From the NCBI GenBank assembly GCA_013359125.1, contig JABWCR010000022.1, positions 1-53,196 of the forward strand: a stretch of 53,196 nucleotides of DNA. The letters are read 5' to 3'. Below the pieces are notes generated by a model. It was not told the origin of the DNA, ran no database searches, and saw only the letters and a program-made list of their open reading frames with translations. Shown one piece after another: positions 14,978 through 24,804 of this stretch. Within the stretch, counting starts at the first letter, position 1. Every line of letters begins with the position of its first letter. The position numbers were made by a program, and so were the translations under genes. The DNA comes from Armatimonadota bacterium. Its GTDB lineage: Bacteria; Armatimonadota; Fimbriimonadia; Fimbriimonadales; GBS-DC.

Positions 14978-15862
14978 TTAAGAAGGGTTGGGAGTATAGG
15001 TTCCGCCTCGGCACGACTTCAAATATTCCAACGCCCGCACTTGGCCGGTAGTTTCCAGTTCGTCTCGATAGATGTGATCGTGCCAGCCCTCGATGTCGAT
15101 AGCGCCCACAAACCCGCCTTCGCGGAGGATGGTGATAATGTCGGTCCAGTTGCTATCGCCAAACCCAGGCGTGCGGTGCCAAACCCATTGCTCGCCGCCT
15201 CGCAATCCCTTCGTCTTCAGCACGTCATGGGCAATCGTGGCGTCTTTGCCGTGCACATGGTAAACCCGACCGACCCATTGGCGCAACTGCGGGATGGGAT
15301 CGATGAGGCTCACCATTTGATGGCACGGCTCCCACTCCAACCCTAGCGCGTCCGAGCCGACCGCGTTGAACATCATCTCCCAGGCTCGCGGGCTGTGCGC
15401 GATGTTCCACTTCGGCGTTTCCCAAGTTCCGCCCATGTCGCAGTTCTCGAATGCGATCCGGACGCCCTCGTCCGCCGCAACCTTTGCAAGGCGACCGAAT
15501 ACTTGGGCGAATCTCTCGATGCCTTGGTCTACTGGACGATCTTCTAACGCGCCCGCAAAGCCGCAGACCACGTTGCACCCAAAATGGCGCGCCGACTTGA
15601 TCACGGTCTCCCAATCTTGCGCCGTCTTTTCGTCCTGCAACGGGTTGCCATAGATACCGACGCTGCTGATAACGGCGCGTCCGGCCAGAGCGTCCTTGCT
15701 TTCCGATGCCAACCGCGCCAAATCGACATCGCCGATGTACTGCCATAGGGTCAGCTCAAAACTCTCGAAGCCGTGCACAACCATTTGTTTGAGGTAGTCT
15801 GCGCCGCGGTCCATGGGCGCAAGGGTGCCAATGCGTATATCCTGGTGATTGATTCGCGACAT
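14978..15862 (-). CDS. Sugar phosphate isomerase/epimerase-like TIM barrel
   Basis: The 294-residue product belongs to the AP-endonuclease-2-type TIM-barrel superfamily (xylose isomerase-like). Supporting segments are IGTLAPM at the N terminus, IAFENCDMGGTWE, LGLEWEPCHQM, VYHVHGKDA and GAIDIEGWHD, which hold the metal-ligand Glu, His and Asp residues. AAAGGAG precedes the ATG. TATAAT at 15898-15903, inside the end of the upstream GH2 gene, gives it its own promoter. The substrate is unknown; the GH2 and ABC permease neighbours suggest sugar catabolism. Confidence 0.85.
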   Translation of the reverse strand: MSRINHQDIRIGTLAPMDRGADYLKQMVVHGFESFELTLWQYIGDVDLARLASESKDALAGRAVISSVGIYGNPLQDEKTAQDWETVIKSARHFGCNVVCGFAGALEDRPVDQGIERFAQVFGRLAKVAADEGVRIAFENCDMGGTWETPKWNIAHSPRAWEMMFNAVGSDALGLEWEPCHQMVSLIDPIPQLRQWVGRVYHVHGKDATIAHDVLKTKGLRGGEQWVWHRTPGFGDSNWTDIITILREGGFVGAIDIEGWHDHIYRDELETTGQVRALEYLKSCRGGTYTPNPS

Positions 15863-15897
15863 CCGTTCGCTCCTTTCGTTGTAAAGTTTGGAGCCGA

Positions 15898-15903
15898 ATT
15901 ATA
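15898..15903 (-). promoter_or_regulatory. -10 box of the TIM-barrel gene
   Basis: Minus-strand TATAAT overlaps the stop codon of the GH2 gene and lies 35 bases before the TIM-barrel start, leaving a leader with an AAAGGAG site. Confidence 0.45.
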
Positions 15904-18067
15904 GCCCTTCGCGCAAAATGGCCAAACCGGCATCGATGTACTGCCCGCCCGTAGTCTGCCTGCAGTGGACGGCCAGTACGTTCTTCCCAGCCTTGATCTC
16001 GCCTTTGATCGCGACGAACTTGTAGGCAGTCGTGTAGCCTTTCAGTTCGGCGACCAGTTGGCCGTTGAGATAGACCTCGGCATCCTCATCGTGATGAATG
16101 GCGAGCGATAGACCCTTGATCGGTCGATCCGTCTGAAAAGACCGCCGGATCCAAATGTCCTGGGTGTTCCACTCCGTGCCGATTATTGCCCCGGGCGTGC
16201 CCTTTGTGCCAAATCCGCCGACACCTTTGCCCCACTCCGTATCGTCGAAGTTTGGCGAAAACCAACCATCGCCGGGCTTGGTGGTTGAGAAGGCCCAATC
16301 GTTCTTTGATGCCTGGGCGGTCGATACGATCCAATCGATCGAGATCGGTTTGGCCAGAAGCGCGTTGTGTTTCTTGACGCGCTCCGGATCGATCTTGACG
16401 ACTTTCCGATCGTAGGTCATGAGGCCGTTCACTTCGATCTCAACATCGGTCGTTTGGGTGTAGACCGCCGCTGTCAGTCCCTGCGCTGCGAGGAGGCGCA
16501 ACTGCTCCTGCAATTCGATATACGCCTTCTGCAACTCGGCTTTCGTTTGATACGATCGATAGCCCCAGTTCTTCTCATCCTGCCAGGTGTGGCCGCTCAA
16601 TGGGAGGCCTAAACCGCCATACTCGCCCAGCATCGCGGCGCGTTTCGGCTCTAACGGCGGCATACCAGGACCGGGATAGACATGGATATCCATCGCGTCG
16701 CCAGCGCCCGCATCGGTCCATCCGCTCGCGTTATTGACCAAGCGAGAGGGGTCGAGCTCCTTCACCATCTTAGCGATCCGAACCGTGTCGTACTGGCCCC
16801 AGCCTTCGTTAAAGGGAACCCACATGACGATCGAGGGGTGAACCCGCAGCGCCTCTATCATCGTCTTCAGTTCGATCTCGAACTGCCCCTTGGCTTCAGG
16901 ATTGTCGCCAGAGAGCATCGTGTTCGGCATATCCTGCATCACCATGAGTCCCAGCTTGTCGCACCAGTAGTACCAGCGGGCCGGCTCTACCTTGACGTGC
17001 TTCCGCACCGAGTTGAAGCCCATCTTTTTCGTCATATCCAGATCGAACTTCAGCGCCTCGTCGGTCGGAGCGGTATAGATGCCGTCTGGCCAAAAGCCCT
17101 GATCGAGCGGGCCGTGCACAAAGATCGGTCGGCCATTGAGATGGATTCGGTTGACTCCCTCTTCGTCTCTTTTGACCTCGATTCTCCTCAATCCGAAGTA
17201 GCCATCGACCTGATCGACGACCTTGCCCGCGCCCAGAACCTCCAGTCGATAGTTGTAAAGGAACGGGCTTTCAGGGCTCCATAATCGCGGACTAGGCACG
17301 CTGAACTCAAATGGTCTGCCAGGCACAACGGTCTCGCTAACAACCCTCTTTCGGCCCTCTAAGACAGTCAGCCGCATTGAGCCGCCAGCCCGTGCATGAA
17401 CGACAACTCGTTCGCCTTCGATCCATTCAAAGCGCGCGCTTTCGACGCCCTTGTCGTGTACAGGCTCCAGCCAGACAGACTGCCAGATGCCGGAATTGGG
17501 CGTATACCAAATGCCCTCGGGCTTCAGTACCTGTTTGCCCCGAGCGATCGGTTGAGTATCGGTCGGATCGGTAACCTTGACTACGATCTCGTTCGATTTG
17601 CCCAGCGCCAACGCGTCGCTGACATCGAAACTAAACGGATCGTAACCGCCTTTGTGCGATCCGACCGATTTGCCATTCACCCAGACTTCGCACGACCAAT
17701 CGACCGCCCCGAACCGGAGCCAAACGCGCCTGCCGGACCATTTAGCCGGCACGACAACCGCACGCCGGTACCAAAGCGCTTCCGTCGGCAACAACGCTCG
17801 CTGAACGCCAGAAAGCGCCGATTCGATCGGAAACGGCACGTGAATTTTCCCTTGCCATGCTGCAGGCTGAGCGGCACCAATAGGCACAACGCTGTAATCC
17901 CAAAGTCCGTTCAAGTTCGCCCAATCCTTCCTCGTCATCTGCGGGCGAGGGTGCTCTTGGTGGGTCTTGCCAGGCTTGGCTTTGTCCGTCCAAGGCGTTG
18001 TGAGCGGCGGGGATTTGGGTTCGAAGTCTTGAATCATGGCAAATAGGCAAAGGCCGAGTATCAACAT
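15899..18067 (-). CDS. Glycoside hydrolase family 2 enzyme (beta-galactosidase-like)
   Basis: The 722-residue product has a short hydrophobic N terminus that may be a signal peptide, the GH2 jelly-roll domain (WYRRAVVVPAKWSGRRVWLRF, SHKGGYDPFSFDVSD), the immunoglobulin-like domain, and the TIM barrel. The acid/base is Glu421 in PFNEGWGQ and the likely nucleophile is Glu482 in GEYGG. A further C-terminal beta domain (about 590-722; DDTEWGKGVGGFG, IHHDEDAEVYLNGQ) resembles a second carbohydrate-binding jelly roll. Activity could be beta-galactosidase, beta-glucuronidase or related. It is divergent from the sugar permease genes by 71 bases. Confidence 0.9.
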   Translation of the reverse strand: MLILGLCLFAMIQDFEPKSPPLTTPWTDKAKPGKTHQEHPRPQMTRKDWANLNGLWDYSVVPIGAAQPAAWQGKIHVPFPIESALSGVQRALLPTEALWYRRAVVVPAKWSGRRVWLRFGAVDWSCEVWVNGKSVGSHKGGYDPFSFDVSDALALGKSNEIVVKVTDPTDTQPIARGKQVLKPEGIWYTPNSGIWQSVWLEPVHDKGVESARFEWIEGERVVVHARAGGSMRLTVLEGRKRVVSETVVPGRPFEFSVPSPRLWSPESPFLYNYRLEVLGAGKVVDQVDGYFGLRRIEVKRDEEGVNRIHLNGRPIFVHGPLDQGFWPDGIYTAPTDEALKFDLDMTKKMGFNSVRKHVKVEPARWYYWCDKLGLMVMQDMPNTMLSGDNPEAKGQFEIELKTMIEALRVHPSIVMWVPFNEGWGQYDTVRIAKMVKELDPSRLVNNASGWTDAGAGDAMDIHVYPGPGMPPLEPKRAAMLGEYGGLGLPLSGHTWQDEKNWGYRSYQTKAELQKAYIELQEQLRLLAAQGLTAAVYTQTTDVEIEVNGLMTYDRKVVKIDPERVKKHNALLAKPISIDWIVSTAQASKNDWAFSTTKPGDGWFSPNFDDTEWGKGVGGFGTKGTPGAIIGTEWNTQDIWIRRSFQTDRPIKGLSLAIHHDEDAEVYLNGQLVAELKGYTTAYKFVAIKGEIKAGKNVLAVHCRQTTGGQYIDAGLAILREGL

Positions 18068-18126
18068 GGCCTTTAATTCGTCCCAGGCCTTGGCCGACCT
18101 GCAGGAGCGAGACGGCCTGCGTCGAA

Positions 18127-18132
18127 TAGTTT
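18127..18132 (+). promoter_or_regulatory. Possible leaderless -10 box of the permease operon
   Basis: TAGTTT ends six bases before the ATG, the same spacing as the five clear TA[G/T]AAT cases elsewhere. The box itself is weaker. Confidence 0.3.
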
Positions 18133-18138
18133 CGGCTC

Positions 18139-19011
18139 ATGAGCGACGCCTGGCTGAAACGCTCCTTTCTGGCGCCTACCCTCATCCTGTTGATCGGTCT
18201 GAACATCTTCCCGCTCATCTGGTCGCTCTATCTTAGCTTTCACGATTACAATGCTACCGGCAGCGCGGCCCCGGTCTACGTGGGCACGGAAAACTTTCGC
18301 AGCATTCTGAACGACCCCACCACATGGCGATACTTTCAGACGACAGCCACCTTTGTAACCTGCGCGGTCGGCTTAGAGTTTCTATTAGGATTTGGTCTGG
18401 CCATGCTGTTCAACAGAGCCTTTGCCGGACGCGGCTTTTGGCTGACGCTCGCACTGCTGCCGATGATGCTCTCGCCCGCGATCGTCGGCCTGTTTTGGAA
18501 GTTTCTGCTCGACCCGACCTGGGGCTTCATCACCCATGCAATCTCGATTGTAACGCGCCAGTCGCCTCCCGAATGGCTGACCGACCCGGACAACGTGATG
18601 AAAGCGCTGGTATTAGTGGACGTTTGGATGTGGACTCCGTTCATGCTTCTGATCTCGCTTGCCGGGTTGGCCGCCGTGCCCAAATCGCTCTACGAGGCCG
18701 CCTCCGTAGACCGCGCTTCGGCCCTTTTTCGATTCTTTCGAATCACACTGCCGATGATTGCGCCGTTGCTCTTGGTCGCGCTGCTTTTTCGCACTATGGA
18801 TGCTTTCAAACTGTTCGATATGGTTTACACGCTGACCAACGGCGGACCGGGCGACGCTAGCGAAACGGTCTCGGTATCGCTATACCGCCTGGCGTTTCAA
18901 CAATTCGATACCGGCAAGGCTTGCGCTCTGGCCTACATCATGCTAGTGATCGTGATCGCGCTCAGCAATCTCTACGTGCGAATGCTGGTCAAGATCAAGG
19001 GAGAACTCTAA
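18139..19011 (+). CDS. ABC sugar transporter permease, MalF/UgpA type
   Basis: This 290-residue membrane protein has six helices and the permease EAA loop (EAASVDRASALFRFFRITLP) that contacts the ATPase. The ending DAFKLFDMVYTLTNGGPG is typical of the MalF/UgpA sugar permeases. The second permease gene starts on the next base after its stop. No substrate-binding protein or ATPase gene is nearby, so these must be encoded elsewhere. Confidence 0.95.
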   Translation: MSDAWLKRSFLAPTLILLIGLNIFPLIWSLYLSFHDYNATGSAAPVYVGTENFRSILNDPTTWRYFQTTATFVTCAVGLEFLLGFGLAMLFNRAFAGRGFWLTLALLPMMLSPAIVGLFWKFLLDPTWGFITHAISIVTRQSPPEWLTDPDNVMKALVLVDVWMWTPFMLLISLAGLAAVPKSLYEAASVDRASALFRFFRITLPMIAPLLLVALLFRTMDAFKLFDMVYTLTNGGPGDASETVSVSLYRLAFQQFDTGKACALAYIMLVIVIALSNLYVRMLVKIKGEL

Positions 19012-19878
19012 ATGGAAGGCTGGAGCCTGCTCAAGCACCGCCTGGCTGTCGCGCTGATCATTGCGATCTCGCTTGTTTACCTGTTGCCCATCGTCTGGAT
19101 CGGCGTAACCTCTATCAAGCCGCGCGAACTGATGACCAAGCCGGATGTGATCGCGTTCAAGCCGACGCTGGAACATTACGAGCGGCTTTGGATTGTGAAG
19201 GCCGGTCGAGGCGAGACGGAACGAGTTGTCGGCAGATCGGACTATCCCCGCCACTTTTCCAATAGCCTGATCATCACCGCTTTGAGCACACTGTTGGCCG
19301 TAACGCTGGGCACTTTGGCCGCCTATGCCTTCTCGCGCTTTAAGGTCAAAGGCAAGACCGACCTGATGTTTTTCATCCTCAGCACGCGCATGTTGCCGCC
19401 CGTGGCCGTAGCGATTCCCATCTATCTGATGTACACCAAATTTCTGGGCTGGTACGACACGCGGATCGGGCTGATCGTGCTTTACACGGTTTTCAATCTC
19501 TCGTTTGCGGTCTGGCTGATGAAGGGCTTTATCGACGAGATTCCCAAAGACTACGAAGAGGCAGCCATGGTGGATCGGCTGTCGCGCTTTAAGGCCTTCA
19601 TCAAGGTCGTTCTGCCCCAATCGGTTACAGGCCTGGCGGCGACCGCCGTTTTTTGCGCGATCAGCGCTTGGAACGAGTTTGCGTTCGCGCTCTTTCTAAC
19701 TCAGGACAAAGCGCGCACGGCACCGCCCAGCATCCCCAGCGCGATCGGCACCGCTGGCATCGAATGGGGACAGATCGCAGCGGGCACTTTCCTCTTCTTG
19801 CTTCCGGTCGCGCTCTTTACCTTCATCATGCGCAATCACCTGTTGAGGGGCATCACTTTCGGAGCGATCAAGCGATGA
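19012..19878 (+). CDS. ABC sugar transporter permease, MalG/UgpE type
   Basis: The 288-residue partner permease has six predicted helices and an EAA loop (EEAAMVDRLSRFKAFIKVVL). ISAWNEFAFALFLT and the ending HLLRGITFGAIK are typical of MalG/UgpE proteins. Its start abuts the first permease's stop, and its stop overlaps the TPR gene start (ATGA). A charged insertion near residues 60-72 (KAGRGETERVVGRS) is somewhat longer than usual. Confidence 0.95.
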   Translation: MEGWSLLKHRLAVALIIAISLVYLLPIVWIGVTSIKPRELMTKPDVIAFKPTLEHYERLWIVKAGRGETERVVGRSDYPRHFSNSLIITALSTLLAVTLGTLAAYAFSRFKVKGKTDLMFFILSTRMLPPVAVAIPIYLMYTKFLGWYDTRIGLIVLYTVFNLSFAVWLMKGFIDEIPKDYEEAAMVDRLSRFKAFIKVVLPQSVTGLAATAVFCAISAWNEFAFALFLTQDKARTAPPSIPSAIGTAGIEWGQIAAGTFLFLLPVALFTFIMRNHLLRGITFGAIKR

Positions 19879-20588
19879 GCGAAGATTTCTACTCTTGGTG
19901 GGATTACAGCGACCCAGCGGCGACCGAACGACGGTTTAGAGACTACCTGCCGAACGCTGGCAAGCAGGCGACTGAGGTCCAGATTCAGATTGCCCGGACG
20001 CTTGGTTTGCAAGGGAGATTCGACGAGGCGTTCGACCTGTTGGACGAAATCGAACCGCTCATCGCCAATCCAACCGAGCGCGTTCGGTTTCATCTGGAGA
20101 AAGGTCGCGCGCTGAACAGTTCCAAGATGCCGGAAGAAGCCGTCGAGCAGTTTCGGGCGGCCTACACTTTGGCCATTGACGCAGAATTGCACGATTTGGC
20201 TGCCGACGCCGCCCACATGATGGCCATTGCGCTGCCTTTAGATAAACAGATCGAATGGGCTGAGAAAGGTCTGGCAATCGCAGAACACCGCCCGGAAGCC
20301 GAGCGCTGGAAAGGACCGTTGCTCAACAACTTAGGCTGGACCTACATGGACCTGGGCCAGCCGGATAAGGCGTTGAGCGCCTTTGAAGAAGCGCTGGAGT
20401 TTCGGCGAACAATGGGGCAAGCGGAACCGACCCGTATCGCAGTTTGGTGCGTGGCCAGAGCGCTGCGAGAGCTTTGCAGACCCGAGGAAGCGCTGACCTT
20501 ACTGCGCCAAATAGAGCCAGAAAAGGACGATCCCTATGTATCTGAGGAAATTGCTAACTGCCTGGCAATGATCGAGGGAAAGACCTAA
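19875..20588 (+). CDS. TPR-repeat protein
   Basis: The 237-residue product lacks a signal peptide and is built of helical tetratricopeptide-like repeats; the clearest are around LLNNLGWTYMDLGQPDKALSAFEEAL and LGLQGRFDEAFDLLDEI. It overlaps the upstream permease by four bases and so is translated with the transporter. It probably acts as a cytoplasmic scaffold, but its partner is unknown. The last four bases overlap the end of the convergent sensor kinase gene. Confidence 0.8.
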   Translation: MSEDFYSWWDYSDPAATERRFRDYLPNAGKQATEVQIQIARTLGLQGRFDEAFDLLDEIEPLIANPTERVRFHLEKGRALNSSKMPEEAVEQFRAAYTLAIDAELHDLAADAAHMMAIALPLDKQIEWAEKGLAIAEHRPEAERWKGPLLNNLGWTYMDLGQPDKALSAFEEALEFRRTMGQAEPTRIAVWCVARALRELCRPEEALTLLRQIEPEKDDPYVSEEIANCLAMIEGKT

Positions 20589-22360
20589 GCCGCGTCGATG
20601 TTCGTCTTCCACACTGGGATTTCGATATAGAACTGCGCGCCGCCCATCGAACTTTGCTTGACGCCGATAGCGCCATTGTGCTTTCGCGCAATGTCGAAGG
20701 AGATCGACAGCCCCAATCCCGTGCCCTTGCCCGGCTCTTTGGTCGTAAAGAACGGGTCGAATATCTGTGCAGCGGCTTCGTCCGAAACGCCCGGGCCGTT
20801 GTCGTCCACCTCGATTCTGACTCTCTCGCCATCTTCGGTCAATCGAGCCACGATATGAATCTTGGCCTCGTTCGTCTCTTCCAAAGCATCTCGGGCGTTG
20901 GCCACTAAGTTGATGATCACCTGCTCGATCGAGTTGCCGTTGGCCCAGATAGGCGGCAGATCCTCGGCGATCTCTTCTGTCAACTCAATGTCGCGGGTGC
21001 GCAGCTGCTCCTTAAAGAGCACCAGCGAGTTTTCGATGGTCTCTCTCGGACAAATCGGCTCGAAGTCGTCTCCGGGCTTCCGGGCAAACGAACGCAAATG
21101 GTCGATGATCTGCGTCATGCGGTAGGTTTGGCGCTCCATCAGTTTGATGTCGTGCGTCAGCTGTTCGTCCTCGGCTATTTTGGGGTCCGAAAGGCACTGT
21201 TGCGATATGGCGCGTATGATGGCCAGCGGCTGGTTGAGCTCGTGCGCAACGCCCGACGCCAACGTGCCGACCGAGGCCAGCTTAGACGCCTGAACCAACT
21301 GGGCATCCTGTTGCGTTACCTTGTTGTTAAGCGACCCGATGTTTTGCTCCAACTCGTTCATCATTTCGTTAAAGCGACGAGCGACATCGTCAAACACATC
21401 GCCGTTGTTGGAAACCGACAATCGCCTTGAAAGGTCTCCGTTCTCGATGGCTGCCAGCGCCTTGCGCCAATCGGACATGCTGGAATGAGCCGACCAGCCG
21501 ATAATGACCGCCACGCATACGCCCGCCAATAGGATGACAAAAGGAGCAGAAACGACCAGGCTTCGGGCTGTTCTGTCGATGACCGAGCCCGCAGGATCGA
21601 CATACAGCACACCGATGCGAAACATCGGCTTGCCGTTCGCCTCAAAGGTAGTAAACGCCCAGCGGCTTTTGCGATCGACAAAGGCGATAGTTTCGCCGGA
21701 GCCTGCTGTCTCCGGCGCCTTGGACACCGACTTGCTGAGTGCAACGACTTTGCCCGATGGGTCGGTCAGACACAGCGGCAGCCTCGTCCAATGCTCGATC
21801 ATGCCCGCGAAGTCCTTGTCGATGCGCTTGGCCATCGCAAACGCGCCGACGATCGGACCAGAGCCGTCGCCCTTTCTCATGGGCGCCAGAGAATAGGCGT
21901 AACTGGCGCCTTTGCCATTGAAAAACGTGAAACCGCTCGTAACTTCTTTGACGCCCTTTAACACCTCGGCTTTAGGTATAAAGCGCTCGGTCGGCTTGAG
22001 CTTTACGCCGCCGATCGCCATCCGATTGCCCTTTGCATCGTAAACAGCCATGACATCCGGTTGGATCGCCCAGTTGGCCTCAAAAATATTCTCGCGAAAC
22101 CAGGTCTGATCGTTGGTCTTGATCGCATCGTAAAACTCGTACCATTGCGAGTTGTCGTCTACGTGCCGTTCGAGTTCGAACAGGATGTTCTGAGCAACAA
22201 TTCGGGTCGTTTTGATCGCCTCGTGAGCGTTCTTATCGACGGAAGATCGGAGCGCGGAGTTGGATGCCTGGAGACCGATGAGAAAGAACGCGATCAAGCA
22301 AAGCATGACCGCCGCGCCCGCAACCAAGCCTAATCTGGCCGAAAACGAAAACCGCCTCAC
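20585..22360 (-). CDS. Membrane sensor histidine kinase (CHASE4-HAMP-HisKA-HATPase)
   Basis: The 591-residue protein has membrane helices at about 9-31 and 268-290 flanking a CHASE4-like extracytoplasmic sensor domain (WYEFYDAI and WFRENIFEANWAIQPDVMAVYD are typical). A HAMP segment (about 291-345) follows, then HisKA with phospho-acceptor His373 (SGVAHELNQPLAIIR), then an ATPase with N-box near 480-490, DDNGPG at 519-524 and GKGTGLGLS at 544-552. No response regulator is adjacent. It is the last gene of a leftward run after the glycosyltransferase and GH2-like genes, 14 bases behind the latter. Confidence 0.93.
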   Translation of the reverse strand: MRRFSFSARLGLVAGAAVMLCLIAFFLIGLQASNSALRSSVDKNAHEAIKTTRIVAQNILFELERHVDDNSQWYEFYDAIKTNDQTWFRENIFEANWAIQPDVMAVYDAKGNRMAIGGVKLKPTERFIPKAEVLKGVKEVTSGFTFFNGKGASYAYSLAPMRKGDGSGPIVGAFAMAKRIDKDFAGMIEHWTRLPLCLTDPSGKVVALSKSVSKAPETAGSGETIAFVDRKSRWAFTTFEANGKPMFRIGVLYVDPAGSVIDRTARSLVVSAPFVILLAGVCVAVIIGWSAHSSMSDWRKALAAIENGDLSRRLSVSNNGDVFDDVARRFNEMMNELEQNIGSLNNKVTQQDAQLVQASKLASVGTLASGVAHELNQPLAIIRAISQQCLSDPKIAEDEQLTHDIKLMERQTYRMTQIIDHLRSFARKPGDDFEPICPRETIENSLVLFKEQLRTRDIELTEEIAEDLPPIWANGNSIEQVIINLVANARDALEETNEAKIHIVARLTEDGERVRIEVDDNGPGVSDEAAAQIFDPFFTTKEPGKGTGLGLSISFDIARKHNGAIGVKQSSMGGAQFYIEIPVWKTNIDAA

Positions 22361-22374
22361 GCACTGTTTATTCC

Positions 22375-24804
22375 CTATCTCAAGGCGATTCTTGCGACGA
22401 ACTTGCGAAGAAGGCTACGGCCAAACGGCGTATTGCCAAGCGCGAGGGTTGTTGCGATGAGGCATCCCTTTCCAACATTAGCCTCAAAGACATAATAGTG
22501 GAGCGCATAGGTTCGAGCATCTACGCGCATGAGGATCGGGCTGAGCTTGGTTTCTAGCTTCTGAGCGCACCGATCGGGAATGAAGGCACGGTCGGTCGAA
22601 ACATCGAGATATGCGCCTTGGTTGGAATCGTCGATAGCGACCGATTCTGAAACGCCCTCGGGAGTCAGTCGAAAGCACTCGCGCCAGAACGGAAGATGAT
22701 CGGCAGGCAGACCGGTAGCGCCCGACTGAACGTAAAGCGCGCTGCCGCCTTCCTTCAGATGACGGACGATACGCTCGTCCCATCGGGTCGCGACCAACGT
22801 CCTAGAGTTCTCCGCATTGTGCGCAAGGAAACCGAGGGCGCTTTCGGGATCATACAGAGCAAAGTCGCTGGGCAGATCGCGCTCGAATATGGAGACGAGC
22901 CATTGATCGCTCACCGATAGATCGTTGGACTGAAACGAGGCCAGCACCTGCGCCACTCCCTCTTTGTTCGGCCAGGCAACGACCATCTCGGTCAGATGGC
23001 TGACGCCGGGTTTGATGGATACTTTCTTGACCTTCCTCGCATTGCCGTCTTCCGCACCGATGACTTCTACCGTAAGCTCCCCGCGCAACAAATCCGCTCC
23101 GCCGTTGGACGCGCCGATCGCGATCAGGCGCTGAGAACTCGCAAAGGCCGTGTGAGGGTTCACCTCGATCGGCCGGTCGCCGCCCGCAATCCACTCTCGC
23201 GCCCGTTCGGTATCTAATAACAGGGCCAGTTCCTGGTTGCAGGCGCTGGCAAGTCTGGGTCGGCCCTCGTCATCGAGAAATCCGTTCGCCGCGATGGGAG
23301 TGTCTTCTATCGAGGTCGTTACATATCCCGCCAACTGAGGCAACGAGCGTATCCGCTGGATGGCCGTTTGGTACATGAATCGGGATTGGCGCTCAGAACT
23401 TTGCCTCATTTGTTCTTCTAATCCGGACAGCCCAACCGCCTCGATTCTCTCGTTTTGATAGGGCGCATTGTGCAGCCAGCGAATGCCGACTGGATTGACC
23501 GCTTCGTCTTTGGAACTCCACCAAGCGTCTCCGATTGAGCGGTAGACTTCGCAATCGTTGAACTCGCCTTGAAGCCAGGGCTTGGGCTTGCGCAATCCGA
23601 TGCCAAACGACGAAAATAGCTGCGGCTGATGGTGAAGGTCGCCATACAGGTGATAGTCGTAAAAGTCCGCCGGTTCGTCCAATCGCCCATGATACGCCTC
23701 TGCCCCGCCGCTGTTAGATGCGATCAGGCGGCTGCCGGTCATCTGCCGCACCAGCCGGTAAAGACGTTTGAGAAAGCCCTTTGGCATATCTCGCATCTCG
23801 CAGCCGAGCGTCCACAGCACGATGCTGGGATGCCGACGCAACCGCCGAACGATGCGAGCGCACTCCTGTAGGACCCTCTCTTCGTCTGCAATGCGTATCT
23901 GCCAGAGCGGAAGCTCCATCCAGACCAACATCCCGAGCCGATCGCATACATCAAAAAGTTCGTTCGGCGGTGCCCAAAGGCAGAACTTAACCCCGTTGTA
24001 ACCGCTCGCCTTTATGGCCAGCAGCTTGTTCTCGAATGCCTTTGGATCGCGTTCTGGCCCCGCGCTTTTGGCCGTCCATCCCCAATGCAAGATGCCGCGG
24101 AAAATGAACTCCTTGCCGTTCAATGACAAGCGCGCGCCCTTGGGCTTGGCATCCGAAACGGCGAGCGGATAGGTCGCGATATGTCCGACCTCTCCGTTCT
24201 TCAGCGCCTTGACTTCGATCGACCGCATGTTGGGCCACTCGGTTGGCTCGCTCGTCTCGACGATCAGTTCGTCAAAGTCTCCTTGCGCCTCCACTTTCCG
24301 GTTCTTTCGGATAAATAGGTCCTTGATAACTGCCTGACCGGTTTCGATCAGCCAAACGTCTCTCCAAAGGCCGCCAAAGGTCGTAGAGACATAGGGCAGA
24401 AAACCGCTCAGGACATCAGGAACGGGATAGGTCGGCCCGCCGTTCTTGATAACCTCAACTTCAAGCACATTGTGCTCTTTGATCGCGTCGGTAATCTCAA
24501 ACGCAAAGTCGTCCCAAATGCCTTCGTGCGACCCGAGCTCGACACCGTTCAAACATGTCGATAAGTAGTAGTTTGCGCCGTCAAACTTTAACCAATAGCG
24601 TCGGCCTGGCATCGGCCTGGCGTCGAATGTCAGGTCCAGTTTCGCAGGGCCTTCGATGCGCTTGTCGACGCCCAAGTCTTCCCATACAAATGGAACGCTA
24701 ACCTGCAGGTTCTGATCGCCAATAGCCAGCGTCCAACCGTTCGTGAGCCTGCGAGAACGACCCTCGTTCGGCCAGACCGAGTTGTAAACGTTATTGAAGC
24801 GCAT
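22375..24804 (-). CDS. Divergent glycoside hydrolase family 2 protein
   Basis: The 809-residue product has GH2 sandwich segments (DDFAFEITDAI, GGLWRDVWLIETG), a TIM barrel (GILHWGWTAKS, GVKFCLWAPPNELFDVCDRLG) and a long unassigned C-terminal region. The acid/base position is Glu336 in TLGCEM, where the usual preceding Asn is Cys335; the nucleophile candidate is Glu414 in QGEFND. There is no signal peptide. The start at 24804 is preferred over an upstream ATG because it lies in a 14-base overlap with the upstream glycosyltransferase gene. It could be a mannosidase-like or inactive GH2 relative. Confidence 0.8.
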   Translation of the reverse strand: MRFNNVYNSVWPNEGRSRRLTNGWTLAIGDQNLQVSVPFVWEDLGVDKRIEGPAKLDLTFDARPMPGRRYWLKFDGANYYLSTCLNGVELGSHEGIWDDFAFEITDAIKEHNVLEVEVIKNGGPTYPVPDVLSGFLPYVSTTFGGLWRDVWLIETGQAVIKDLFIRKNRKVEAQGDFDELIVETSEPTEWPNMRSIEVKALKNGEVGHIATYPLAVSDAKPKGARLSLNGKEFIFRGILHWGWTAKSAGPERDPKAFENKLLAIKASGYNGVKFCLWAPPNELFDVCDRLGMLVWMELPLWQIRIADEERVLQECARIVRRLRRHPSIVLWTLGCEMRDMPKGFLKRLYRLVRQMTGSRLIASNSGGAEAYHGRLDEPADFYDYHLYGDLHHQPQLFSSFGIGLRKPKPWLQGEFNDCEVYRSIGDAWWSSKDEAVNPVGIRWLHNAPYQNERIEAVGLSGLEEQMRQSSERQSRFMYQTAIQRIRSLPQLAGYVTTSIEDTPIAANGFLDDEGRPRLASACNQELALLLDTERAREWIAGGDRPIEVNPHTAFASSQRLIAIGASNGGADLLRGELTVEVIGAEDGNARKVKKVSIKPGVSHLTEMVVAWPNKEGVAQVLASFQSNDLSVSDQWLVSIFERDLPSDFALYDPESALGFLAHNAENSRTLVATRWDERIVRHLKEGGSALYVQSGATGLPADHLPFWRECFRLTPEGVSESVAIDDSNQGAYLDVSTDRAFIPDRCAQKLETKLSPILMRVDARTYALHYYVFEANVGKGCLIATTLALGNTPFGRSLLRKFVARIALR

